A DNA stretch of 5,985 nt, taken from positions 1 through 5,985 of the forward strand of contig DPKX01000113.1 in assembly GCA_003542295.1 (NCBI GenBank). Direction: 5' to 3'. Below the pieces are notes generated by a model. It searched no databases. It was given only the letters and a program-made list of their open reading frames with translations, and had not been told where the DNA came from. The stretch comes from Candidatus Atribacter hydrocarboniphilus (GTDB lineage: Bacteria > Atribacterota > Atribacteria > Atribacterales > Atribacteraceae). This document shows, piece after piece, positions 1-4,802 of this stretch; position 1 is the stretch's first letter; every line of letters starts with the position of its first letter. The translations under genes were made by a program, and so were the position numbers.

Positions 1-121
1 TTGGATTATTTTGGACAGCAGTGATTCCGTTAATATAACGTTTGATTGAATGAATTGCCCACTCCGACAGTTTATAGAGCCCCTACGTTGGAAGAGAGTT
101 GTTTAATCGTTATTTCTAAGA

Positions 122-141
122 GAGGAGCGACACGACAATCT
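122..141 (+). repeat. Possible fragment of the CGTCATTGCGAGG-type repeat
   Basis: The 20 bases GAGGAGCGACACGACAATCT resemble the right two thirds of the element at 422-456 (GAGGAACGGAGTGACGTGGCAATCT) with a small internal deletion. The left part of the element is absent. It is short and diverged, so it may be a decayed copy or chance similarity. Confidence 0.35.
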
Positions 142-197
142 TATTATCGTACATCGTAATTTATAAATTGTGAATTTGATATAAAATTTTTCTAAAT

Positions 198-248
198 GAG
201 ATTGCCATGACGTCCATCTGAAGAACGGTTGGGCTCCTCACAATGACG
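198..248 (-). repeat. Inverted copy of the CGTCATTGCGAGG...GGCAATCTC repeat
   Basis: On the minus strand this begins CGTCATTGTGAGGAGC and ends GACGTCATGGCAATCTC, the same ends as the element at 422-456. Its middle is about 16 bases longer, so it is a diverged or insertion-bearing copy. The termini GAGATTGCC (198-206) and GGCAATCTC (448-456) are exact inverted repeats, so the two copies flank the 249-421 segment in opposite orientation. This repeat type is found between genes in many unrelated bacteria and its function is not established. Confidence 0.65.
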
Positions 249-250
249 GA

Positions 251-284
251 TTTGTAGGGGCATGATAAATCAAGCCCCTACAAA
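251..284. repeat. 34-bp near-perfect palindrome (GTAGGGGC type)
   Basis: Arms TTTGTAGGGGC (251-261) and GCCCCTACAAA (274-284) are perfectly complementary. Inside them TGAT (263-266) pairs with ATCA (269-272), leaving only one A/A mismatch and a 2-base centre. It could form a near-continuous hairpin in either strand. The GTAGGGGC...GCCCCTAC form is a recurring intergenic palindrome type. A lone half copy lies at 79-86 and a diverged one at 297-322. It is not followed by a T-run, so it is a repeat element rather than a standard terminator. Confidence 0.8.
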
Positions 285-296
285 AGAATTAATAAA

Positions 297-322
297 CGTA
301 GGGGAACAATGTATTGTGCCCG
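297..322. repeat. Diverged GTAGGGG-type palindrome
   Basis: The sequence starts CGTAGGGG, and ACAAT (306-310) pairs with ATTGT (313-317) around a GT centre, followed by GCCCG in place of the expected GCCCCTACG. It is best read as a second, imperfect member of the palindrome type at 251-284, lying 13 bp after it. Confidence 0.55.
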
Positions 323-339
323 TTCTTTAATTCATGTAG

Positions 340-359
340 CGACATGCCATGGCATGTCG
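340..359. repeat. Perfect 20-bp palindrome
   Basis: CGACATGCCATGGCATGTCG is its own reverse complement over all 20 bases, centred on the CATG of CCATGG. The symmetry breaks immediately outside (G339 against A360). It has no central spacer, so it could extrude as a cruciform or be bound by a dimer. Given the neighbouring palindromes I read it as another repeat element rather than a regulator site. Confidence 0.75.
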
Positions 360-388
360 AATCTTGTGGGCTTTCACCCTCATTCTCA

Positions 389-411
389 CCTTCTCCCATC
401 AAGGGAGAAGG
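389..411. repeat. CCTTCTCCC-ATCAA-GGGAGAAGG hairpin repeat
   Basis: Perfect 9-bp arms CCTTCTCCC (389-397) and GGGAGAAGG (403-411) flank a 5-base ATCAA loop. It is preceded by CACCCTCATTCTCA (376-389), the pyrimidine-rich lead that usually accompanies this common type of intergenic repeat. No T-run follows on either strand, so terminator function is unlikely. Confidence 0.65.
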
Positions 412-421
412 AACTTTGACT

Positions 422-456
422 CGTCATTGCGAGGAACGGAGTGACGTGGCAATCTC
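422..456 (+). repeat. CGTCATTGCGAGG...GGCAATCTC repeat, well-preserved copy
   Basis: This 35-bp copy starts CGTCATTGCGAGGAACGGAG and ends TGACGTGGCAATCTC. It is the best-preserved member in the window and pairs as an inverted copy with 198-248. Translated in one frame it yields RHCEERSDVAI, which is often mistaken for protein. The element is widespread between genes in many phyla and its biological role is unknown. Confidence 0.75.
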
Positions 457-478
457 TATGAGCTTAATCTTTTTTATT

Positions 479-570
479 CCTCTCTTTTTAGATAAAGGGA
501 GCTTGAGAAGGATTCTTTTTTTTCTAATTCTTTCAAATCCTCCTTACCCCATTTTTGAAAGGAGGAGATT
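479..570. repeat. Long imperfect inverted repeat (CCTCTTT/AAAGGAGG type)
   Basis: The reverse complement of 479-514 matches 536-567 imperfectly: both read AATCCT(T/C)CT at one end and run to AA(A/G)GAG(A/G)GAG at the other. The right arm carries its own hairpin, TCCTCCTT (538-545) with AAGGAGGA (559-566). The left arm carries a weaker one, TCTCTTT (481-487) with AAAGGGA (494-500). Together they look like a decayed, roughly 90-bp palindromic repeat with a T-rich centre (515-535). Confidence 0.5.
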
Positions 571-602
571 GGTTCTTGAGCATATATTTTCTCCTCATCT
601 AT

Positions 603-629
603 TACCGCAAAGCGATATGGCAGTCTATC
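603..629 (+). repeat. Possible decayed repeat copy abutting the promoter
   Basis: TACCGC...AGCGATATGGCAGTCTATCT resembles the right part of the 422-456 element (GAGTGACGTGGCAATCTC) with several substitutions. It ends at the -35 box of the promoter at 630. The similarity is low and could be chance. Confidence 0.25.
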
Positions 630-658
630 TTGTCAAGCGATTAGGAGCTTGATACAAT
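630..658 (+). promoter_or_regulatory. Sigma-70-type promoter for the acyl-CoA synthetase gene
   Basis: TTGTCA (630-635) matches the -35 consensus at five of six bases. TACAAT (653-658) matches the -10 consensus at five of six, with an exact 17-base spacer. Transcription would start near 665, giving a leader of about 50 nt before the ATG at 717. The spacer contains the dyad TCAAGC (633-638) / GCTTGA (647-652), which could be an operator. No other promoter of similar quality is seen between the repeats and the gene. Confidence 0.6.
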
Positions 659-706
659 AAATAACTCCTTCAAAGCAATGCAAAAGTCGAGCGAAATATT
701 TTAATT

Positions 707-712
707 GAGGTG
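707..712 (+). promoter_or_regulatory. Ribosome binding site deciding the ATG at 717
   Basis: GAGGTG lies 4 bases before the ATG at 717. An in-frame TTG at 705 would put this site inside the coding region and has no Shine-Dalgarno sequence of its own, so the ATG is the better start. Confidence 0.6.
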
Positions 713-716
713 TTTC

Positions 717-2810
717 ATGAGAGCTCCGGAATACGAAATTGGGAAAATTACCGTAGGACAGTTGGTCGATTTGATGGCTGAAAAACTGGGAGAAAGAGAT
801 GCATTAGTCTATCATTCCAACGGTCTTCGATTAACCTATCAGCAATTTAAAGAGAGATGCGATCAGATAGCCAAGGGGCTCATGGCGTTAGGTTTGAAGA
901 AAGGATCCCATATTGCTATCTGGGCAAACAATGTAGCCGAATGGGTACTGACCCAATTTGGAAGCGCCAAGATGGGAGGAGTATTGGTTACAGTCAACAC
1001 CCAATATCGATCCTTTGAGCTGGAGTATCTCTTGAAGCAATCGGATTCGTCAACCTTGGTTTTGGTTGATGGAGTTCATCAGCCGAGAGATTATTTTAAT
1101 ATGATTTATGAGCTCTGTCCCGAACTGAAAACCTGTCAACCAGGACAGTTAAAATCGGAAAAATTTCCTTACTTAAAGAATGTTATTGCCATCGGAGAAG
1201 AGCGGATGCCGGGAATGTTCCGATTTGATGATTTATATAAGCTATCACAACAAATATCTGACGAGGAATATCAGAAGAGGCAGGAAGAAATTACCCCAGA
1301 TGATGTAGTGAATATGCAGTATACTTCAGGGACGACTGGATTCCCCAAAGGAGTCATGCTAACCAATACCAACGTTATTGGTAATGCTAAAAGCCAAGCA
1401 GATTGCCTCAATTTTACCCCAGAAGACAAACTTTGCATTACTGTGCCATTTTTTCATTGCTTTGGATGTGTCATGGGAACTATGTTGTGTGTCTCATCAG
1501 GAGCAACTATGGTTCCAGTAGAAAGTTTTCGAGCTCGAAGAGTTTTGGGAGCAATTCAAGATGTTCGATGTACTGCCGTTCATGGTGTTCCCACTATGTT
1601 CATTGCTGAACTGGAAGAAATGAAGAAAACCAAATTTGATCTCTCTTCTCTCCGAACCGGAATTATGGCTGGTTCCCCCTGTCCTACTGAGGTGATGAAA
1701 GCAGTTGTAGAAGAAATGAATATGGGAGAAATCTGCATTACTTATGGTCTTACCGAAGCATCACCGGGAATTACTATGACTCGTACTACCGACCCTTTGG
1801 AATTGAGGGTCAGCACAGTAGGTCGGCTTCTTCCTGGAGTCGAAGTGAAGCTCATTGATCCCAATACTGGTGAAAAGGTAAGGATAAACCAGCCTGGTGA
1901 ACTCTGTACTCGAGGGTATCACGTCATGAAGGGGTATTATAATATGCCAGAGGAGACCCAAAAAGTAATCGAATCTAATGGATGGCTTCATTCCGGTGAT
2001 ATCGCTACGGTTGATGAAAATGGATATTATCGGATAACCGGTCGTTTAAAAGACATGATTATTCGTGGTGGAGAAAATATTTATCCCCGAGAAATTGAGG
2101 AGTATCTCTATCTCCACCCAAAAATTAAAGATGTCCAAGTTGTAGGAGTCCCCAGCCGGTATTATGGCGAAGAAGTGGTGGCTTTTGTCCAATTAAAACC
2201 TGGAGAAGAATTGACTGAGATAGAAGCTAAGGATTTTTGTTGGGATCGCATATCAAGGTATAAGATCCCTTCTTATTTCTTTTTTGTTGATGATTTTCCA
2301 ACCACAGCCAGTGGAAAAATTCAGAAATTTAAACTTCGTGAGCAAGCGGTCAAGCTATTAGGATTAGAATCCGAGGGAGATGTTAAGTTTTTGACCAGAA
2401 AGAGTACCAATCTTGAGCCAGGCGGAAGGGATTTGACAAAAATTCAGGAATTTATGGAGAAGGAAGTACTCCCGGTTGGAGTAGATGGTGAGGTTCTCAA
2501 CCGTGCAACCAGAGCTTTGACAGAATATTACCAGAAAGCTACCAGAGCTAAATTGGCTAAAGGAACCATAGAAACTATGGCGATCATCGATAATAATTCA
2601 ATTGATATCAGTATTCGCTATGAAGGAGAAGTTCTTCCATTCCCATTCGAAGAACCCAAGAACGAAGACGAGTCCAATGTTGGTAACTATAATTTAAGCC
2701 GATCCGGTTATTGTATTAGGCAACTAACTGACCGACTTCGATGGGAACAAAGGGCTGGTTCAGCCCGTATTCATTTTTATTTCATTAGCCGACAACATCA
2801 AGAAATATAA
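717..2810 (+). CDS. Acyl-CoA synthetase (AMP-forming, ACSF2/YngI-like) with fused C-terminal ATPase-like domain
   Basis: It should activate a free (probably medium- or long-chain) fatty acid with ATP, through an acyl-AMP, to acyl-CoA in the cytoplasm. All adenylate-forming family motifs are seen: P-loop YTSGTTGFPKG (202-212), YGLTE (343-347), SGD (426-428), GRLKD (442-446), RGGENIYP (450-457) and the catalytic lysine K534 in PTTASGK. The following GKIQKFKLREQ strongly recalls the ACSF2/YngI group. Such ligases normally end near residue 550, but this one has 697. After a linker, residues ~572-690 resemble an RsbW/GHKL-type ATPase fold: a helix around ALTEYYQKA (600-608), a strand-loop RYEGEVLPF (634-642) and SGYCIRQLTDRLRWEQRAG (663-681). 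The expected N-box Asn, DxG Asp and glycine-rich G-box are replaced, so ATP binding there is doubtful. The ligase call is firm and the C-terminal fold is my inference. The ATG at 717 is preferred over a TTG at 705. Confidence 0.93.
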   Translation: MRAPEYEIGKITVGQLVDLMAEKLGERDALVYHSNGLRLTYQQFKERCDQIAKGLMALGLKKGSHIAIWANNVAEWVLTQFGSAKMGGVLVTVNTQYRSFELEYLLKQSDSSTLVLVDGVHQPRDYFNMIYELCPELKTCQPGQLKSEKFPYLKNVIAIGEERMPGMFRFDDLYKLSQQISDEEYQKRQEEITPDDVVNMQYTSGTTGFPKGVMLTNTNVIGNAKSQADCLNFTPEDKLCITVPFFHCFGCVMGTMLCVSSGATMVPVESFRARRVLGAIQDVRCTAVHGVPTMFIAELEEMKKTKFDLSSLRTGIMAGSPCPTEVMKAVVEEMNMGEICITYGLTEASPGITMTRTTDPLELRVSTVGRLLPGVEVKLIDPNTGEKVRINQPGELCTRGYHVMKGYYNMPEETQKVIESNGWLHSGDIATVDENGYYRITGRLKDMIIRGGENIYPREIEEYLYLHPKIKDVQVVGVPSRYYGEEVVAFVQLKPGEELTEIEAKDFCWDRISRYKIPSYFFFVDDFPTTASGKIQKFKLREQAVKLLGLESEGDVKFLTRKSTNLEPGGRDLTKIQEFMEKEVLPVGVDGEVLNRATRALTEYYQKATRAKLAKGTIETMAIIDNNSIDISIRYEGEVLPFPFEEPKNEDESNVGNYNLSRSGYCIRQLTDRLRWEQRAGSARIHFYFISRQHQEI

Positions 2811-2853
2811 AATGTTCCTATCATTCTATTAACTTTCTTTGTTCGGACATATT
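2811..2853. other. Short gap between convergent genes without a clear terminator
   Basis: This 43-bp AT-rich spacer separates the stop codons of two convergent genes. I find no GC-rich stem followed by a T-run on either strand. Termination is therefore either factor-dependent or inside the opposing gene, and the two transcripts may overlap. Confidence 0.5.
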
Positions 2854-3804
2854 TTACTCAATTCCCATTTCTTTTGCAGCTTTTTTTAGAACGGCTGCTG
2901 ATGATCGAAAAGCGGCTTGTTCTTGTTCGTTCATATTTAATTCGATGGTTTTTAAAATCCCTTCTCGGCCCAAAACGACTGGCATCGATAAACACATATC
3001 AGTTACTCCTAAATAACCTTCTATTAAAGTACTCACTGGGAGGATTCGACCTGAATCATTATATATAGCTTCGATCAACGTGCTGGTTGCCAGGGCTATA
3101 GCATGGTTGGTGTATCCTTTGTGTTGATAAACCATCATACCTCCATCTTTGGCTTCTTCAAAAACTTCATTAAGATTTTTCAGCGGGCAGGTTTTTCTAC
3201 AGACGGGTAAAGAATGCTCCATTCCCATTCCACCAAAATCAGCAAGGCTCAGCACCGGGAATTCGCTTTCACCATGTTCTCCCAAAATGTAAGCATGGAT
3301 ATCTTCAGGATGGATGCCACTATAAAGTCCAAGTAAAGAACGGAAACGGCCACTATCGATTAAAGTACCGGTTCCCATTACCCGAGAAGGGGGGAAGCCC
3401 GATAAACCTATGGTGTAATAGGTCATGATATCTACCGGGTTGGTTATAATGATGAAAATTGCTTCAGGACTGAGTTGGGAAAGTTGAGGGATGAGATTCC
3501 GAAAAAGTTTTGCATTACCAGTTCCTAAATCTAAACGGTTTTTCATGTTAGTCATAGAAACTGACGCTGAAACGATAATGATATCAGAATAACTGGTTGC
3601 TTCAATCGGTCCAGCATGGATTTCCATGGGATGGGCAAAGGAACTGGCGTGAATAAGGTCATAAGCTTCACCTTGAGCTCGATGGATATTTTCACCTACC
3701 AAAACCATTTCTTGAGCTAAACCCTTCATGAGAATGATTAATGCCAGCGTTGAGCCGACTTTTCCAACTCCTACCAGAGAAATTTTTTGTTTGTTTTGGT
3801 TCAT
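2854..3804 (-). CDS. L-lactate/malate dehydrogenase-family enzyme with altered specificity residues
   Basis: This 316-aa NAD(P)-dependent 2-hydroxyacid dehydrogenase would interconvert a 2-keto acid and an L-2-hydroxy acid in the cytoplasm. It has the Rossmann motif GVGKVG (12-17), TNP (121-123), the LIDSGRF segment with D150 and R153, and catalytic His177 in GEHGES. The substrate-binding arginine R90 is present. The C-terminal half (KGYTNHAIALA, LPVST, LSMPVVLGREGI) is lactate-dehydrogenase-like. Two key positions are odd. Where LDH has Gln and MDH has Arg in the specificity loop, this protein has Met84 (SASVSMTNMKNR). Where the NAD-binding Asp normally ends beta-2 (VLID), it has Gly37-Glu38 (VLVGEN). 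The true substrate may therefore be neither lactate nor malate, and cofactor preference is uncertain. The ATG at 3804 is preferred over one at 3819 because GGGAG sits 8 bases upstream of it. Family call firm, substrate unknown. Confidence 0.92.
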   Translation of the reverse strand: MNQNKQKISLVGVGKVGSTLALIILMKGLAQEMVLVGENIHRAQGEAYDLIHASSFAHPMEIHAGPIEATSYSDIIIVSASVSMTNMKNRLDLGTGNAKLFRNLIPQLSQLSPEAIFIIITNPVDIMTYYTIGLSGFPPSRVMGTGTLIDSGRFRSLLGLYSGIHPEDIHAYILGEHGESEFPVLSLADFGGMGMEHSLPVCRKTCPLKNLNEVFEEAKDGGMMVYQHKGYTNHAIALATSTLIEAIYNDSGRILPVSTLIEGYLGVTDMCLSMPVVLGREGILKTIELNMNEQEQAAFRSSAAVLKKAAKEMGIE

Positions 3805-3812
3805 AAGACATG

Positions 3813-3817
3813 CTCCC
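3813..3817 (-). promoter_or_regulatory. Ribosome binding site deciding the dehydrogenase start
   Basis: On the minus strand GGGAG lies 8 bases before the ATG at 3804, which is ideal spacing. For the alternative ATG at 3819 this motif would be inside the gene, with only AAGG directly abutting that ATG. This supports the shorter 316-residue protein. Confidence 0.6.
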
Positions 3818-3844
3818 ATCCTTAGGAATATTGATGAATAGACA

Positions 3845-3878
3845 TTTTACCGTCATCCGGCACTGTGAAGCGGTAAAA
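3845..3878. promoter_or_regulatory. 8-bp inverted repeat in the dehydrogenase leader
   Basis: TTTTACCG (3845-3852) and CGGTAAAA (3871-3878) are exact inverted repeats separated by 18 bases. A small inner dyad CAC-T-GTG lies at 3861-3867. It sits about 40-75 bases before the dehydrogenase start, so it could be an operator or a leader hairpin. No T-run follows within the repeat in the direction of transcription. The function is inferred from position only. Confidence 0.4.
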
Positions 3879-3881
3879 GAG

Positions 3882-3898
3882 TTTGTTTATCAAACAAA
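3882..3898. promoter_or_regulatory. Palindrome TTTGTTT-ATC-AAACAAA, possible operator
   Basis: Seven-base arms TTTGTTT (3882-3888) and AAACAAA (3892-3898) flank ATC. The TTGT...ACAA ends recall sites of the redox repressor Rex, which often controls lactate dehydrogenase genes. The spacing between half sites is three bases shorter than the usual 18-bp Rex site, so the match is incomplete. The site lies about 80 bases upstream of the dehydrogenase ATG, near where its promoter should be. Confidence 0.35.
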
Positions 3899-3968
3899 AA
3901 GTACATGACAAAAAAAAATTAATTTTGTATTCTTTTCTTGTAAAATTCTCATTTAAAAAGTACTCTTT

Positions 3969-3996
3969 TTGTAATAGAAGAGAAAAATGGTATTAT
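3969..3996 (+). promoter_or_regulatory. Possible tspO promoter
   Basis: TTGTAA (3969-3974) is followed after 16 bases by TATTAT (3991-3996), matching the -35 and -10 consensus at four and five of six bases. A second -10-like TACAAT at 4001-4006 has no matching -35. Either would give a leader of more than 100 nt before the ATG at 4119. The region is so AT-rich that chance matches are expected. Confidence 0.3.
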
Positions 3997-4101
3997 TTGA
4001 TACAATACATTTAAATTATATTCATGTTTTTGTTTTTTTGAAATAGCTGATCAAGGATGCCATTTCTTTGGTTTTTTTTCTGCCAAGCCAATCCGAAAAC
4101 C

Positions 4102-4108
4102 GAGGTGG
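4102..4108 (+). promoter_or_regulatory. Ribosome binding site deciding the tspO start
   Basis: GAGGTGG lies 10 bases before the ATG at 4119. An in-frame TTG at 4068 would add 17 polar residues and lacks a Shine-Dalgarno sequence, so the ATG is preferred. Confidence 0.55.
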
Positions 4109-4118
4109 TAGTGATACG

Positions 4119-4655
4119 ATGAGGCTATATCGAATTGAGCAAATCCAGAGTATAAAAGATTTCAGAAACCAAAGGAAAACAACTGAGTTCCAAGTTTGGA
4201 AACTCATAATCAGTATTGTAATTTGTCAAAGTGTGGTTTTTGTTACAAATTGGTATACAGCCAAATCTATTTCAACTTGGTATGAAACTTTAAAAAAACC
4301 TTTCTTTACCCCCCCGATGTGGATGATTGGTTTTATTTGGATATTTCTCTTCGCTCTGATGGGGATAGCTCTCTATCTTATCTGGAGGAAAAGTGTTATA
4401 AGCTCAAGTGTTGTTTCTGCCCTTACTGTCTTTTTTATCCAACTTGCTTTGAATGTAGTGTGGATTTTCATTTTCTTCGGTTTAAGATATCCCTTAGGTG
4501 GTATTTATGCAATAATACCCCTTTGGATATTTATTCTTATAACATCGGTTAAATTTTTTGCAATAGATAGAATAGCTGGGTATTTGATGATACCGTATTT
4601 ATTTTGGGCAAGTTTTGTGAGCGTATTAAATGCTTTTATTGTTCGATTAAATTAA
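4119..4655 (+). CDS. tspO: TspO/MBR (translocator protein) family membrane protein
   Basis: This 178-aa membrane protein belongs to the family that binds porphyrins and sterols and has been linked to tetrapyrrole handling and stress responses. Five hydrophobic segments are visible at about 29-44, 68-89, 95-119, 126-146 and 152-175. Family signatures include WYETLKKPFFTPPMW (54-68), MGIALYLIW (81-89), LALNVVWIFIFFG (109-121) and PYLFW (159-163), ending LNAFIVRLN. The usual family length is about 155-160 residues, and the excess is a charged N-terminal tail of ~27 residues before the first helix. The hallmark WTxLY of loop 1 is changed to IWIFLFALMG. The 147-bp gap to the downstream URO-D-family gene makes co-transcription possible but unproven. 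The family assignment is firm, while ligand and role are not shown by the sequence. Confidence 0.9.
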   Translation: MRLYRIEQIQSIKDFRNQRKTTEFQVWKLIISIVICQSVVFVTNWYTAKSISTWYETLKKPFFTPPMWMIGFIWIFLFALMGIALYLIWRKSVISSSVVSALTVFFIQLALNVVWIFIFFGLRYPLGGIYAIIPLWIFILITSVKFFAIDRIAGYLMIPYLFWASFVSVLNAFIVRLN

Positions 4656-4725
4656 TAGGTTCTTCAAAATGCTGCTTTATTCTCCAAAAAAAAGTAGGCG
4701 GTTTTTTTCATTAGTTTTTTAAACA

Positions 4726-4753
4726 TTGATATAAATTTTCCTAAGAATAAAAA
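4726..4753 (+). promoter_or_regulatory. Possible promoter of the URO-D-family gene
   Basis: TTGATA (4726-4731) matches the -35 consensus at five of six bases, and TAAAAA (4748-4753) is a weak -10 after 16 bases. The start would fall near 4760, leaving a leader of about 43 nt. That transcript would omit the left arm of the inverted repeat at 4738-4791, so transcription from here and a leader hairpin are mutually exclusive. Low confidence because the region is AT-rich. Confidence 0.25.
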
Positions 4754-4791
4754 GATTATTAACTATTTTGAACATGAATAGGTCTTAGGAA
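4738..4791. promoter_or_regulatory. 9-bp inverted repeat overlapping the URO-D-family ribosome binding site
   Basis: TTCCTAAGA (4738-4746) and TCTTAGGAA (4783-4791) are exact inverted repeats with a 36-base AT-rich interval. The right arm includes the AGGAA that begins the Shine-Dalgarno stretch AGGAAGGGGG (4787-4796), 6 bases before the ATG at 4803. If transcription begins upstream, for example as read-through from tspO, the stem could mask the ribosome binding site. Alternatively the arms could be two halves of an operator. Function is inferred. Confidence 0.4.
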
Positions 4792-4802
4792 GGGGGAAAA
4801 CC

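Larger units (their letters stand above)
1..629. other. Gene-free repeat mosaic upstream of the acyl-CoA synthetase gene
   Basis: I see no credible gene in this stretch. It is built from several short palindromic or inverted repeats of different kinds, listed separately below, with AT-rich filler between them. Unassigned scraps include a lone half-palindrome GCCCCTAC at 79-86, which matches the arms of the palindrome at 251-284, and the extreme left end (1-60), in which I recognise nothing. An open frame spans 314-652, but it runs straight through the repeats and contains RHCEERSDVAI, the usual meaningless translation of the 'CGTCATTGCGAGG' element. I therefore treat it as non-coding. Confidence 0.75.
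3805..4118. other. AT-rich divergent intergenic region
   Basis: This 314-bp stretch lies between the divergent dehydrogenase and tspO genes and should hold both promoters. It contains the dyads at 3845-3878 and 3882-3898, an AAAAAG-TACT-CTTTTT hairpin (3955-3970), and a 9-bp direct repeat AAAAAGTAC at 3896-3904 and 3955-3963. I find no convincing promoter for the dehydrogenase on the minus strand. TTGTCA occurs at 3911-3906 (minus) but lacks a well-spaced -10 box. No gene is seen here. Confidence 0.6.

Noticed and set aside
60..650. CRISPR array
   Set aside because: The repeats differ in sequence, length and orientation and are not evenly spaced, and no cas gene is present.
314..652. Open frame of 112 codons
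   Set aside because: It runs through three or four separate DNA repeats, has no Shine-Dalgarno site, overlaps the likely promoter at 630-658, and contains RHCEERSDVAI, a well-known false translation of a repeat element.
705..716. Upstream TTG start for the acyl-CoA synthetase
   Set aside because: It has no ribosome binding site and would swallow the GAGGTG that serves the ATG at 717.
1403..1991. Open frames on both strands inside the acyl-CoA synthetase gene (1403-1609 +, 1761-1991 -)
   Set aside because: They lie wholly within a gene with intact family motifs, resemble no protein family and have no start signals.
2874..3068. Plus-strand open frame inside the dehydrogenase gene
   Set aside because: It is antisense to a conserved coding region and shows no recognisable protein features.
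4068..4103. Possible riboswitch or hairpin before tspO: TTGGTTTT pairs with AAAACCGA
   Set aside because: It is one weak stem with a wobble pair and a 20-base loop. I could not match the leader to any riboswitch class I know.
4022..4207. Minus-strand open frame overlapping the start of tspO
   Set aside because: It is 61 residues of AT-rich translation with no family resemblance, and overlaps the tspO leader and start.
4684..4708. A-run, GTAGGCGG, T-run after tspO as a terminator
   Set aside because: The stem would be only A:T pairs with an unpaired GC-rich centre, unlike a working intrinsic terminator.
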